Below are positions 35,790 to 47,494 of a stretch of 64,000 bases of DNA, piece by piece. Source of the DNA: Verrucomicrobiota bacterium (lineage in GTDB: Bacteria; Verrucomicrobiota; Verrucomicrobiia; Methylacidiphilales; JBCCWR01); the NCBI GenBank assembly GCA_039192515.1, contig JBCCXA010000014.1, positions 21,416 to 85,415 of the forward strand, in the 5' to 3' direction. Both the position numbers and the translations under genes were made by a program. The notes beneath the pieces are model-generated. The model made no database searches. It was not told where the DNA came from and saw nothing but the letters and a program-made list of their open reading frames with translations. Each line of letters opens with the position of its first letter. Positions within the stretch are counted from its first letter, which is position 1.

Positions 35790-38354
35790 TCATAACCTCG
35801 GATCAACAGGCTCGCTTTCTAGAGCGAGCACACCAAATATGCATTCGTGAACTCTCCTTAAAGGTTCTCTTCTGACAAATCTCTCAAGAGCCTCAACGCC
35901 AAGCGCAAATTCCCTCAAAGCCAAGGATCTCTTTGACGACAAGCCTCTTTGCCTCAACCTTTGCAAATTCTCCTGGAGTGTGTACTCAGGACCGTAGATG
36001 ATACGCAAGTATTCTTGGCCTCGACACTTTAAAGCTGGTTGCAGCAAACCACGTTTTCCTATTGCTATAAATTCTAAGGGTTTAATGACCATGCCTTCTC
36101 CACCCTTAGCTGTAAGCTCCTCCCACCATTTAATTCCCTCCGTTTGATTGCTGTTAACGGTCAGATCAATTTCTTTAAAGGGTGTTGCTAATAAAATACT
36201 CTCTGCAGCTTCACAAACCTTGGCAATATTCTCCATATGCCAAATATGGTTCTTATCCACATGAACATGACCTTCTGTAGCCAAAATATGGAAAGGAGCT
36301 AGCTTATAATCTTTCATAGATTTGGTAGTCCAACAGTAGCGTCCATAGGCTTCCACGAACTTGGCCGCTAAATCAGCCTTGTCTTCATATCGCTTCAGTA
36401 GGGATTCTATTTCTGGTCTGCGCTCCTTAGTTTGCCTTAAGGTATCCAAGGTTAAAGAGAAGCTAGCTTTAGAAGCACAGCCTACAGCAGCATATTGCAC
36501 TCTAAGAAGCTCCTGAGCCTTAGCTGACCAGGGCATGAGCTCACAATCCAAGCAAACCCAATCTGTATTAAAGTCATCCCAGAAACCCGATTTTGTTAAG
36601 GCTTGGTTCACATACTCAAGCATCTTAGTTTCTAGTTCCCTATTATCAAAAAACTGTCGTCCAGTCCTTGTATAACAAACACCAATTCCTTCACCGATAA
36701 CACCAAACCGCTTTTTAGCTACTTCCTCATCTCTGCAAACAATGAGAATGGCCCTTGATCCCATATGCTTTTCTTCGCACACAATCTTTGGAATACCTCG
36801 TTCACGATAGTATGCGAATGCTTCCTCTGGATATTCCAAATAGTTATCCTTTTGTGAAGTTTCAGAAGCAGACATCGTAGGAGGTAGGTAGATGATCCAT
36901 TTAGGATTAGCAGCAAAGCGGCTCATCACCTCTAACGCCGCAATACTTTTCTCTCCTCGAATGGTTACATTATGCTGTAGTCGCGTAGATATGAATCTCT
37001 TACCTGTTACATCTGACAAATCTAAGAGGTCATCATGCTCTTGCTGGCTATTCAAGGCGGGAGCTTTTTGGTCTTCCTCTAGAAATGGTCGCGCTGCCTG
37101 ACTATAAGTCTGTTTTGCTGGCACTGATACAAATTCTCTTTCTGGATAACGAAGAGCCGTAAGCTTTCCACCAAAAACACAGCCTGTATCAATACATATC
37201 GTTCTGTTTAACCACTCAGGATCTGGAACTGGAGTGTGTCCGTAAACTACCATTGCTTGGCCACGATACTCCGCTGCCCAATTATAACGAACTGGCAAAC
37301 CAAACTCATCTGTCTCTCCAGTAGTTTCACCGTAGAGAGCAAACTCTCGAACTTTTCCTGAACCACGTCCTTGAAAAGCCTCTTTCATTCCTGCATGCGC
37401 CACGACTAAATTGCCATCATCTAGGACATAGTGGCTTACAAGAGAATCCATGAACTCTGCTGCTATCTTACTGTAGCCTTCATGCTCTTTATCATAGGCT
37501 TCAAATTGCTCCAAAGTGGCTCCCAGTCCATGGATAATTTGAACATTCTTACCCTTCATTTTTCTCATGAACTTGATATCATGGTTGCCTGGCACACATA
37601 AAGCTTTCTCAGCCTCAACCATTTGCTTAACAAACTGAACGACTTCAGGAGTCTTTGGACCTCTATCTACTAGGTCTCCAAGAAAAACTAGTTTTCTATT
37701 TTCCTTGTGCTCATAGATGCCATCACCATTAGGTTGGTATCCAAGCTCAACTACAAGCTCCATTAACTCATCAAAGCAGCCATGTATATCTCCAATGATG
37801 TCGAATGGGCCATGCTCAAATTTTCGATTATTCCATAGCTGCTGTCTATCAATCTCGGCCCCTTCTATATCTTCTTCTGAAGATAAGACATGAATGTGGC
37901 GAAACCCTTCACGCTTCAAGCTTCTCAAAGAGCGCCTCAATTGCTGCTTTTGCTGCCTGATTACATGTTGACCAAAATTTCTATCACTCCTGCTCTTGTT
38001 TCTTTCCTGGCAAAGCTTTTCAGGGAGATTCAAAACGATTGCTGTGGGAATCACATGATATTCCCTAGCTAAAGCCACTAGTGGCTTGCGAGCCTCTTGC
38101 TGAACATTGGTCGCATCGACAACAGTTAGCTTGCCAGAAGCCAATCTTTTTGAGGCAATGAAATGCAGCACCTCAAAAGCATCTCCTGTAGCCTTCTGAT
38201 CGTTCTCATCATCAGAAACCAATCCACGACAATAGTCTGAAGACAAAACCTCTGTAAATTTAAAGTGTTTTTTCGCAAAAGTAGATTTTCCAGAACCTGA
38301 TGTTCCAACTAAGACGACAAGCGAGAGCTCAGGAACATTAAGCTTCATTTTCAA
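35790..38354 (-). CDS. pnkp: Polynucleotide kinase-phosphatase-ligase Pnkp
   Basis: Bacterial Pnkp heals and seals broken RNA ends together with Hen1. The 854-residue protein, close to the usual length of about 850-870, has three modules: a 5' kinase with P-loop GTSGSGKST (Lys23), a binuclear metallophosphatase (about 185-400: GDIHGCFDEL, GDLVDRGPKT, VPGNHD, VVAHAGM, VVYGHTPVP), and a C-terminal adenylyltransferase/ligase with the nucleotidyl Lys in CEEKHMGSRAI near residue 527 and VCLDCELMPWSAKA, EGMVIKP further on. It overlaps the hen1 stop by 17 bases, which implies translational coupling. Confidence 0.96.
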   Translation of the reverse strand: MKMKLNVPELSLVVLVGTSGSGKSTFAKKHFKFTEVLSSDYCRGLVSDDENDQKATGDAFEVLHFIASKRLASGKLTVVDATNVQQEARKPLVALAREYHVIPTAIVLNLPEKLCQERNKSRSDRNFGQHVIRQQKQQLRRSLRSLKREGFRHIHVLSSEEDIEGAEIDRQQLWNNRKFEHGPFDIIGDIHGCFDELMELVVELGYQPNGDGIYEHKENRKLVFLGDLVDRGPKTPEVVQFVKQMVEAEKALCVPGNHDIKFMRKMKGKNVQIIHGLGATLEQFEAYDKEHEGYSKIAAEFMDSLVSHYVLDDGNLVVAHAGMKEAFQGRGSGKVREFALYGETTGETDEFGLPVRYNWAAEYRGQAMVVYGHTPVPDPEWLNRTICIDTGCVFGGKLTALRYPEREFVSVPAKQTYSQAARPFLEEDQKAPALNSQQEHDDLLDLSDVTGKRFISTRLQHNVTIRGEKSIAALEVMSRFAANPKWIIYLPPTMSASETSQKDNYLEYPEEAFAYYRERGIPKIVCEEKHMGSRAILIVCRDEEVAKKRFGVIGEGIGVCYTRTGRQFFDNRELETKMLEYVNQALTKSGFWDDFNTDWVCLDCELMPWSAKAQELLRVQYAAVGCASKASFSLTLDTLRQTKERRPEIESLLKRYEDKADLAAKFVEAYGRYCWTTKSMKDYKLAPFHILATEGHVHVDKNHIWHMENIAKVCEAAESILLATPFKEIDLTVNSNQTEGIKWWEELTAKGGEGMVIKPLEFIAIGKRGLLQPALKCRGQEYLRIIYGPEYTLQENLQRLRQRGLSSKRSLALREFALGVEALERFVRREPLRRVHECIFGVLALESEPVDPRL

Positions 38355-39759
38355 AATCCTTTATAAAAATCGCCATTTGGGTAGGCGCCCCAAACTCATC
38401 ATCTACCGGTCCAACAGGTAAAAATCTAACTTGGTATTTGTAACGGTCCGCAACATCATTTGACCAGACTTGAAACTCTTTACGAGTCCATTCAAAGCGA
38501 TGGTCGCGATGCCTAAATTGTCCAGCAGGAAGCTTCTCAAACTTGACGTTGTACTCGCTATTTGGAGTTGTCATAACGACAGATTGAGGACATGCATATT
38601 CGAACAACACTCTTTCAAATGCCTTTAACCTTGGAGTATCCAAGTGTTCAATGACTTCGACTACCGCAGCCGCATCAAATCCAGAAAGTCTTTTGTCTCT
38701 GTACATCAAGGATCCTTGGATTAGGCGTATGCGCTCTTTCTGCTTATCTGGCATGCGGTCTATCTTTAGCCTATCAGAGGCCCTCTCTAAGCTCTGGTGG
38801 GAAACGTCCATACCTACAATCTCATTAAACTCTTTCTCTTTCAGGAGATGTTTAATCAATTGGCCTTCACCACACCCAAGATCGAGCACCCTTTTAGCAT
38901 TAAAGCTTTTGAGAGCTGATACCACTGCTCCGATTCTTTGTTCATTTAGGCTGATCTTATCTTCAAAATGAGATTCTTCCTGAGCACTCTCCTGTAATTT
39001 CTCTTCTACATCAGACAAGTCTTCTTCAAAAAGCTGTGACAATGCCTGATTGGCCAATCTTTTCTGATACTTTAAGTACCTATGAACGATAATTTCCTTC
39101 TCAGGATGAGCTGATAACCATCCTTCACCCTTTTTCATCAGCTTCTCAACTTCATCTAGTCCTACCCAATAATGCTTGTCGTTATCCAGAACTGGGATAA
39201 GGATATATAAATGACCTAGGAGCTCTTTGATAGTACAGGTTCTTGTGAGTTCTATAGTATACAAAGAACTGTCACCCCACTCTGGAAATCTCTCATCTAG
39301 GAGATTTATTTGTGCTTTGACACCATATCCAAGCGGCTCAAATAACTTTAATAGAAATGCTTCTCCACCTCTTCTACATGGTAGAGCTGCGATATTTGCA
39401 GTAAAATCCATCTCATAATCGACTAGCTCAGGCTTATCTTTACACTTGCCAGACATAGTTCTGCCGAACAACTCTGCAATAGCCACGCTTATGAAAGATG
39501 AAGCAACATACGGACGATCATTTACGTATTGCTCTAAGATTCGGTGATTACCTGCTGGGCCTCTGTTCTTGCGAACTAATCCAACTGGATCTACTTCTAG
39601 GAGGAGAGCAAGCGTGCAGAGCTCTGGCTCAACTATAGGATAAAACACATGTGCTTTCCCCACATTTAAAGAAAAAGTCTGTACCTTATCCGGATGCTTA
39701 TGGACCAGATATCCCAAGTCCTCGGCCATTAAGCCCTTCGCTGTAATTGTTAATAACAT
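38338..39759 (-). CDS. hen1: 3'-terminal RNA ribose 2'-O-methyltransferase Hen1
   Basis: Hen1 2'-O-methylates the 3' end at an RNA cleavage site before ligation by Pnkp, so the repaired RNA resists a second cut. The 473-residue protein has the bacterial Hen1 N-terminal domain (about 1-245), which is known to activate the Pnkp ligase, and a C-terminal methyltransferase with SAM motif RVLDLGCGEGQL (about 287-298), the metal-binding EVIEHLD, then TTPNSEYN and HRDHRFEWTRKEF, which carry the His residues of the Hen1 metal site. It is the first gene of the operon hen1-pnkp-unknown. Confidence 0.96.
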   Translation of the reverse strand: MLLTITAKGLMAEDLGYLVHKHPDKVQTFSLNVGKAHVFYPIVEPELCTLALLLEVDPVGLVRKNRGPAGNHRILEQYVNDRPYVASSFISVAIAELFGRTMSGKCKDKPELVDYEMDFTANIAALPCRRGGEAFLLKLFEPLGYGVKAQINLLDERFPEWGDSSLYTIELTRTCTIKELLGHLYILIPVLDNDKHYWVGLDEVEKLMKKGEGWLSAHPEKEIIVHRYLKYQKRLANQALSQLFEEDLSDVEEKLQESAQEESHFEDKISLNEQRIGAVVSALKSFNAKRVLDLGCGEGQLIKHLLKEKEFNEIVGMDVSHQSLERASDRLKIDRMPDKQKERIRLIQGSLMYRDKRLSGFDAAAVVEVIEHLDTPRLKAFERVLFEYACPQSVVMTTPNSEYNVKFEKLPAGQFRHRDHRFEWTRKEFQVWSNDVADRYKYQVRFLPVGPVDDEFGAPTQMAIFIKDFENEA

Positions 39760-40247
39760 TCAATACATGCCTTTCTAGAGAGGAATAATATTACCAACGC
39801 ATTTTGGATTAAAACAGAGTAAAAATTACAAGACACCTTACTCTGCAGTCATGTTTAAAAATCGAAAAGAGAGTTCTGTATCTCAGCACATTTCTTACCA
39901 TTTAATCTTGAGAAGCATTTCGGTTTTTTCGAACCTCAGAATTAGAGTCAAAGTGGAATTGTAATCACATATTTCAAGCTCTTGTAGATTATAGGCAGCT
40001 ATTAGATATAGCGTCTGCAAGCTACTCTTGCATGAAACAAACTTCATTGTGTGAATTCATGAACGTTCTTTCCACAATCGAATTTTCCTTTGAGCCTCTA
40101 TGAGTGTTTCTTTATCTCTAGCTATCATAGATTGGTTCAGGACTCAAATTTCTAAACGATAAGACAAGTCTTGTAAAATTTTACATTCATAGATTGTGCT
40201 TGCCATGCTGAGCCAGCTTTTGCAGTATCGCAAACTCTACTATCGAA
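39760..40247. other. Intergenic region between hen1 and tRNA-Leu
   Basis: A 488-base A+T-rich stretch that should hold the promoters of the minus-strand hen1 operon and of the tRNA. No gene, strong hairpin or recognisable operator was seen. Confidence 0.4.
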
Positions 40248-40334
40248 GCCGATGTGGCGGAATTGGCAGACGCGCTGGATTCAAAATCCAGTTCCCTTCG
40301 GGGAGTCTCGGTTCGACCCCGAGCATCGGTACCA
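40248..40334 (+). tRNA. tRNA-Leu (anticodon CAA)
   Basis: An 87-base class II tRNA. The acceptor stem pairs GCCGATG with CATCGGT (first pair G-U), and the discriminator A and CCA are encoded. The anticodon stem CTGGA/TCCAG closes the loop TTCAAAA, giving CAA, which reads UUG. A long variable arm (around CCCTTCGGGG) and the T loop GGTTCGACCCC are clear. Confidence 0.97.
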
Positions 40335-40452
40335 ATCCTAAATGGTCAATTGCTCAGCCCTGGCTCTCTAGCAAAGACTAACCTTTCTTTTGAGTATTAT
40401 TCAAACTTCTTGCTTCTAACTCCGTTTTTCTTCCTCTAGAATCTTATCCCTT

Positions 40453-41988
40453 ATGGCCAAGGCTAGTAAAACTGCAATCAACCCGCACAGGGATCAAGAT
40501 TTTCCAGAATGGTATCAACAAATCATCATCGCCTCTGATATGGCAGAAAATTCAGAGGTCCGGGGTTGTATGATCATTAAGCCCTGGGGCTACGGAATCT
40601 GGGAGAATATTCAGATTAACTTGGACCAAATGTTTAAAGAGACCGGCCACCGCAATGCCTATTTCCCCCTCTTTATTCCTTTGAGTTATCTCGAGAAAGA
40701 GGCAGAACATGTTGAAGGCTTTGCCAAAGAATGTGCAGTTGTCACGCATCACCGCTTGGAAGCTAACTCGGAAGGCAAGCTCGCACCAGCTGGGCCACTA
40801 ACAGAGCCTTTAGTTGTGCGCCCTACCTCAGAAACTATCATTGGAGCGGCTTATGCTCGGTGGGTACAGTCTTATCGTGACCTCCCTATTCTACTCAATC
40901 AATGGGCCAATGTTGTTCGCTGGGAAATGCGCCCTCGCATCTTTTTACGCACCGCAGAATTTCTTTGGCAAGAAGGTCATACCGCTCACGAAACCGAGGG
41001 AGAGGCTATAGAAGAAACTGAGAAAATGCTTGGCGTTTATGAAACTTTTGCTCGTGAGTATCTAGCGCTACCTGTGATTGCCGGTCGGAAGAGTGCTGGC
41101 GAACGTTTTCCAGGAGCACTCGACACGCTTTGCATCGAAGCGATGGTGCAAGATCGTAAAGCCGTGCAAGCTGGAACTTCCCATTTCTTGGGTCAAAATT
41201 TTTCTAAAACAGCAGGCATTCAGTTTAGTGGACGCAGTGGTAATAGTGAATTTGCATGGACTACGAGCTGGGGAGTAAGCACTCGACTAATTGGAACCCT
41301 GATTATGGCACACTCTGATGACAACGGCCTCATACTACCTCCAAAGATAGCACCTACTCAAATAGTCATTATCCCCATCATACCAAAACCTGAAGATCAA
41401 AAAATCATTTTAGAGGCTTGCGAAAAACTCAAAGAAACACTGAAAGAGCAATGTTTCCATGGAGAGTCGATTCGAGTGGAAATTGATGATACTGACTCCA
41501 CGGGCAGCACTCGATCTTGGAATGCTATCAAGAAAGGCATCCCCATCCGTGTAGAAATTGGCCCTCGAGATTTAGCATCTCAATCCGTATTTACTGCGAG
41601 GCGTGATAAAGAAATCAAAGATAAAAAGTCTTACTCTACTTCTCAATTTGTCACGCAAGCATCCTCTTTACTAGAAGAGATACAAAATAACATTTATCAA
41701 AGAGCTCTGGAATTCCGCAAAGTCCATACACATATGATTGAAAGCAAAGAGGAGTTTTATGAATACTTTACTCCGAAGAAGAAGGATAAGCCTGAAATTC
41801 ATGGAGGATTTGCTGTAGCGCACTGGAATGGTTCAAGTGAGGTAGAAGAACAAATCAAGAATGACTTAAAAGTCACCATTCGTTGTATTCCTTTTAAAGA
41901 TAACCCCGATTTCCCTACAGAACCTGGCAAATGTATCTTCACCGGAGAAGCAAGCGCCCAGCCAGTCATTTTTGCAAAGGCTTATTAA
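40453..41988 (+). CDS. proS: Prolyl-tRNA synthetase, archaeal/eukaryal (ProS3) type
   Basis: A 511-residue class II synthetase that charges tRNA-Pro. Motif 2 and its surroundings (RPTSETIIGAAYARWVQSYR, NQWANVVRWEMRPRIFLRT, FLWQEGHTAH) and motif 3 (WGVSTRLIGTLIMAHSDDNG) are visible, with the anticodon-binding domain after PTQIVIIPI. There is no editing insertion between motifs 2 and 3, and the C-terminal extension ends in Tyr as in the ProS3 type found in archaea, eukaryotes and part of the bacteria. It follows the tRNA gene by 118 bases. Confidence 0.96.
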   Translation: MAKASKTAINPHRDQDFPEWYQQIIIASDMAENSEVRGCMIIKPWGYGIWENIQINLDQMFKETGHRNAYFPLFIPLSYLEKEAEHVEGFAKECAVVTHHRLEANSEGKLAPAGPLTEPLVVRPTSETIIGAAYARWVQSYRDLPILLNQWANVVRWEMRPRIFLRTAEFLWQEGHTAHETEGEAIEETEKMLGVYETFAREYLALPVIAGRKSAGERFPGALDTLCIEAMVQDRKAVQAGTSHFLGQNFSKTAGIQFSGRSGNSEFAWTTSWGVSTRLIGTLIMAHSDDNGLILPPKIAPTQIVIIPIIPKPEDQKIILEACEKLKETLKEQCFHGESIRVEIDDTDSTGSTRSWNAIKKGIPIRVEIGPRDLASQSVFTARRDKEIKDKKSYSTSQFVTQASSLLEEIQNNIYQRALEFRKVHTHMIESKEEFYEYFTPKKKDKPEIHGGFAVAHWNGSSEVEEQIKNDLKVTIRCIPFKDNPDFPTEPGKCIFTGEASAQPVIFAKAY

Positions 41989-42021
41989 GCTTCCATCTAA
42001 AGGCTAAAATCAAAAAGAATA

Positions 42022-42609
42022 CTAGGACTTTTTCTTCTTTGTTGAGCTCTTTCTCTCGCCTTCATCATAGCTAACAGAATCCATCAGCTTTAGAGCGGAG
42101 CTTCGGGCAATAGATCCGGAAATTTTGTCCTCTATGAGTTCCCCATTATGGAAGACCTTCACGCCTACTCCACCATAGCTGGTACCGCCTCTCCACAGAA
42201 CATTACCTTTTTTAGTCTCCCACGCTTCAAACTGTTGTTGAAAAACGAGTATCTCCTCTTTGTAACCCATTAGAGAATCTATATCTTCGCGCTCAATAGC
42301 TGTAATATAAAGATCTATATCACGATCATTGCTTGTCCATTCGTTTCTTTCTGCAATTGGAAATGCCACTATCCTAAGATTCTTCAACTCATCTCTAGTT
42401 GTGTTTTTGATAACAACTGTAATCTGCATTTCTTCGGTCGTTTTATACCCTTTGCCATAACTCTTTTTTTGAAATTTTTCTTTGTTTCTTTTTAAAACCC
42501 TTTTCTGCACATCAATATCCACTAGAGCATCAGTGATGCCTGCATGAGATTCTAATGCAGATACAACTATTATGGTTAAACACAGAAGTAATTTATATAA
42601 TTTAAACAT
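42022..42609 (-). CDS. Secreted hypothetical protein
   Basis: A 195-residue protein with a signal peptide (LLLCLTIIVVSALESHA, cleavage about residue 23). A beta-rich part (MQITVVIKNTTRDELKNLRIVAFPI) looks like an Ig-like or fibronectin-like strand pattern, and the protein ends in a Lys/Ser-rich tail. The family is not recognised. It is convergent with proS and divergent from the small membrane peptide frame. Confidence 0.65.
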   Translation of the reverse strand: MFKLYKLLLCLTIIVVSALESHAGITDALVDIDVQKRVLKRNKEKFQKKSYGKGYKTTEEMQITVVIKNTTRDELKNLRIVAFPIAERNEWTSNDRDIDLYITAIEREDIDSLMGYKEEILVFQQQFEAWETKKGNVLWRGGTSYGGVGVKVFHNGELIEDKISGSIARSSALKLMDSVSYDEGERKSSTKKKKS

Positions 42610-42821
42610 TTTTTTAACCCTTCTCGATTCGCTAAGACTTATCGATATAACAAAAAAATATCCACGTCTCAGTTAATTTAGCTGTAAATTAGTAATTTTT
42701 TCTCATTTTGCAACTCATTTTTACTTAATGCTTTTTTGAATATGCATAAAAGGAAGAATTTCCAAGTAAATTTCTTTGAATCTTATTTGATTATGGCCGA
42801 CTATAGACTTAATGTATTCGC

Positions 42822-42959
42822 ATGAGTGAAGGTTTACCTAATAGATTTAATATATTTGCAACCGTAGCAGGAATTCTGATACCTGTGCTAGCTGTCACCA
42901 TAATCTCATTACTTTTAGTTTCATTAAATAATTGGAATTATCTAGTTCCACGTTTCTAG
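42822..42959 (+). CDS. Possible 45-residue single-span membrane peptide
   Basis: An ATG-started frame encodes 45 residues: a polar head (MSEGLPNRFN), a hydrophobic span of about 23 residues (IFATVAGILIPVLAVTIISL and onward) and a short tail ending NYLVPRF. Its shape is that of small membrane proteins, and no longer gene overlaps it if the aminotransferase starts at 43010. There is no clear Shine-Dalgarno sequence, so the call is tentative. Confidence 0.35.
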   Translation: MSEGLPNRFNIFATVAGILIPVLAVTIISLLLVSLNNWNYLVPRF

Positions 42960-43009
42960 AACACCGTTTCCTTAACTCATTGGCGGTTTGGTCCGCTTTA
43001 ATCCTATAT

Positions 43010-44422
43010 ATGTCATTCAATTTAAAGGACACAATTACTTCGCGGCAGGGTGAAAACTACGATCTGCACGATCGTTATGTGAATTCTACTCTTGTAAAAG
43101 TTCAACGCACCATTGGCTTCGACAAAGTCTATGCAAAAGCTAGGGGTTCCTATCTTTATGACATGGATGGTCAAGAATACTTAGACTTTCTCAGCGGGTA
43201 CGGAGTATATAATATAGGACGCAATCACCCCACAGTAAAGCAAGCCATCCAAGATGTCCTGCATATGGATCTGCCGAATATGGTTCAAATGGACTGCGCT
43301 CTCTTGTCCGGTCTATTGGCGGAAGCCATAGTAAAGCGAACTGGACCGTTACTAGACGCTGTATTTTTTGCTAACTCGGGAACTGAATCTGTTGAAGGGG
43401 CACTGAAATTTGCGAGGACCTATACAGGACGCTCAAAAGTCATCGCGCTCAAAGGATCCTACCACGGGTTGACATATGGAGCACTTTCTATTACCCACGC
43501 CGGCAACTTTAGAGAACAAGTTGGCCCCTTCTTGGGTGATGTTGATTTCGTTCCGCTTAATAATCTGGGAGCACTTGAAAGCCAATTGATGAAACAAGAT
43601 GTGGCGGCTTTTATTGTAGAACCTGTTCAAGGTAAAGGTGTTCATAGCTCCAATGAAATTTACTATCCTCGAGCTCAAGAACTCTGCCACAAGTACGGTA
43701 CCTTATTCATAAGTGACGAAGTTCAAACAGGACTTGGCAGAACAGGTAAACTCTTTGGCTTTCAGCATTGGGATCTTGAGCCTGATATCATTACTTTAGC
43801 CAAAGCGCTCAGTGGAGGTTACGTTCCTGCAGCAGCTATTGTTATGCGCAGAGAAATATACCAAAGTATGTTTTCTAGGATGGATCGTTGTGTAGCTCAC
43901 TCTACAACATTCGGTCGTAATAATCTAGCAATGGCTTGTGGGCTTGCTACCTTACACGTACTTGATGATGAAAATCTCTGCCAGAATGCAGCTAAGCGGG
44001 GTAATGAAATGATCAGTCGCTTAAAGGAGCTTCAGGCTAAATATGACATTATTAAAGAGGTCAGAGGCAAAGGGCTCATGATAGCCATTGAATTCCAAGA
44101 GCCCTCTTCACTCAAAATGAAACTGGCGTGGAAAGCTGTTCATGCTGTTGATAAAGGCTTATTTGCCCAGATGATTGTCTCACCTCTTCTTGAAAAACAT
44201 CGTATTCTTACGCAAGTAGCAGGTCATAATATGGATGTCCTAAAAATTTTGCCGCCCTTGATCATCAGTGATAAAGAAATGGAACACTTTATCAATTCAT
44301 TCGAATCCGTTTTACAAAGTCTTTCAAATATGACAGGCCCGATATGGTCATTCGGTAAAAATTTGGTTACCGCTGCTGTGAAATCAGGCTATAAATCAGA
44401 GAAAGAGACTGTCTCGGCATAA
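43010..44422 (+). CDS. PLP-dependent class III aminotransferase, possibly HpnO-like
   Basis: A 470-residue enzyme. The PLP motifs are FANSGTESVEGALKFAR, GSYHGLTYGAL, LFISDEVQTGLGRTG and the Schiff-base Lys in TLAKALSGGYVPAAA. The N-terminal RYVNSTLVKVQRTIGFDKVY and the extended C-terminus (GPIWSFGKNLV) recall the aspartate-aminotransferase-family group that includes HpnO, which adds the amino group of aminobacteriohopanetriol. With hpnH in the window that is attractive, but unproven. I chose ATG 43010 over the TTG at 42932 because the upstream residues do not match the family. Confidence 0.88.
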   Translation: MSFNLKDTITSRQGENYDLHDRYVNSTLVKVQRTIGFDKVYAKARGSYLYDMDGQEYLDFLSGYGVYNIGRNHPTVKQAIQDVLHMDLPNMVQMDCALLSGLLAEAIVKRTGPLLDAVFFANSGTESVEGALKFARTYTGRSKVIALKGSYHGLTYGALSITHAGNFREQVGPFLGDVDFVPLNNLGALESQLMKQDVAAFIVEPVQGKGVHSSNEIYYPRAQELCHKYGTLFISDEVQTGLGRTGKLFGFQHWDLEPDIITLAKALSGGYVPAAAIVMRREIYQSMFSRMDRCVAHSTTFGRNNLAMACGLATLHVLDDENLCQNAAKRGNEMISRLKELQAKYDIIKEVRGKGLMIAIEFQEPSSLKMKLAWKAVHAVDKGLFAQMIVSPLLEKHRILTQVAGHNMDVLKILPPLIISDKEMEHFINSFESVLQSLSNMTGPIWSFGKNLVTAAVKSGYKSEKETVSA

Positions 44423-44535
44423 AAATCTCAGAGAATTAATTTGAGTGTCTCTTTTTCTTGCCACTTTTCAGCATTCACCCTAAACCGATTTGAATCCCAT
44501 TATTCGTTACTGGGAATTCTTGAACTAAAAGACAT

Positions 44536-45534
44536 ATGCTTAAAAAAATTGCCATACTGACCTCTGGTGGAGATTCCCCAGGAATGAATCCTGCCATTCG
44601 TTCCATTACACGCACAGCTATTAACCAAAATATTAAGGTCTTAGGGATTTTGAACGGCTATCAAGGCATCTTTGATCGTGAATTTATCCCATTAGATATA
44701 CTAGAAGTAAGTGGAAAAATTCGAGACGCAGGTACTTTTCTTGGAACAAGTCGATGTAAAGAATTCCGAAGTCAGGAAGGACAGCAAGAAGCTCTCAAAA
44801 TTCTACGTGAGCAAGATATTCATGCTCTGATTGTTATCGGGGGAGACGGTTCTTTAACGGGAGCTCAATGCCTCCATAACCTTGGCTTTCCTGTTATTGG
44901 TCTACCGGGAACTATAGATAATGATCTTTACGGAACCGACATGGCTATAGGAGTAGATACATGTCTGAACACTATTATCTCCTTGGTAGATATGACTAAA
45001 ATGACAGCAGCCTCTCATAAGCGCTGCTTTGTGATTGAAGTCATGGGTAGGCGTTCTGGGTATCTGGCACTTATGTCTTCTATCACGACTGGCTCTCAGG
45101 TTGCAGTTATTCCGGAGTATCGTGTGAATATGGACAAAATTCTCGCCAGTCTTGAAAGACGCGTGCAGCGGAAACACAATAATGCAGTGGTGGTCGTAGC
45201 TGAAGGAGTCTGTGGCGGGCAAGAATTTGTTGACCGTATGCTTCAGCTAGGAGAAAACCGTATTAAGCTGGAAGTTCGTCTCACAGTTCTTGGCCATGTT
45301 CAGCGAGGTGGAGCACCTACTCACTTTGACCGGCTTTTGGCGAGTCGTATGGGTGAAATGGCAGTTCTGGCACTCCAACATGGAGAAACCGGATGTATGG
45401 TTGCCCTATCTCAAGGAAAAATGCAGCTCCGCGATTTTGAGCATATTCTAGGACGAAAGAAAACTCTACCTGCCGACGCCATACGCTTGGCCAGAAACAT
45501 TGGGGTAGAAATTGGTGATCCAGTAGAACTCTAG
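44536..45534 (+). CDS. pfkA: ATP-dependent 6-phosphofructokinase
   Basis: A 332-residue glycolytic kinase that phosphorylates fructose 6-phosphate. It has ILTSGGDSPGMNPAIR, the nucleotide site VIGGDGSLTGA, and the catalytic GLPGTIDNDLYGTD. GGDGS and PGTIDND (rather than GGDD and PKTIDND) point to ATP instead of pyrophosphate as donor. EVMGRRSGYLAL and HVQRGGAPTHFDRLLA bind the substrate. It is convergent with the FtsB-like/eno pair, so two glycolytic genes are neighbours. Confidence 0.95.
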   Translation: MLKKIAILTSGGDSPGMNPAIRSITRTAINQNIKVLGILNGYQGIFDREFIPLDILEVSGKIRDAGTFLGTSRCKEFRSQEGQQEALKILREQDIHALIVIGGDGSLTGAQCLHNLGFPVIGLPGTIDNDLYGTDMAIGVDTCLNTIISLVDMTKMTAASHKRCFVIEVMGRRSGYLALMSSITTGSQVAVIPEYRVNMDKILASLERRVQRKHNNAVVVVAEGVCGGQEFVDRMLQLGENRIKLEVRLTVLGHVQRGGAPTHFDRLLASRMGEMAVLALQHGETGCMVALSQGKMQLRDFEHILGRKKTLPADAIRLARNIGVEIGDPVEL

Positions 45535-45565
45535 AAGGCAACCTGGTAGGTGAATCTCAGCTTAA

Positions 45566-47240
<1,675 letters not shown>

Positions 47241-47494
47241 TTATGCCTCCTTTAATTTTGAATAAGAATTTATGCTTTTGTAATAAACTGGTATCATGCA
47301 ATAGAGATTGAAAGATCTGTGCAAGACCTTGACCTCAAAAAAAACAGAGCCTAGACGAAGCACCTCTATTAGATACATCTTTGTCGACTCTCTTTTGCTT
47401 CCGGCACAAACTTTTATGGATCATGTTCAAGTTTTATTGCATCATCCAGGTTAAAATAAATTACTAGATCGATTTTATAAATGGACACCGAAAA

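Noticed and set aside
40196..40439. Two + strand open frames over the tRNA gene
   Set aside because: They read through the tRNA-Leu sequence and have no plausible product.
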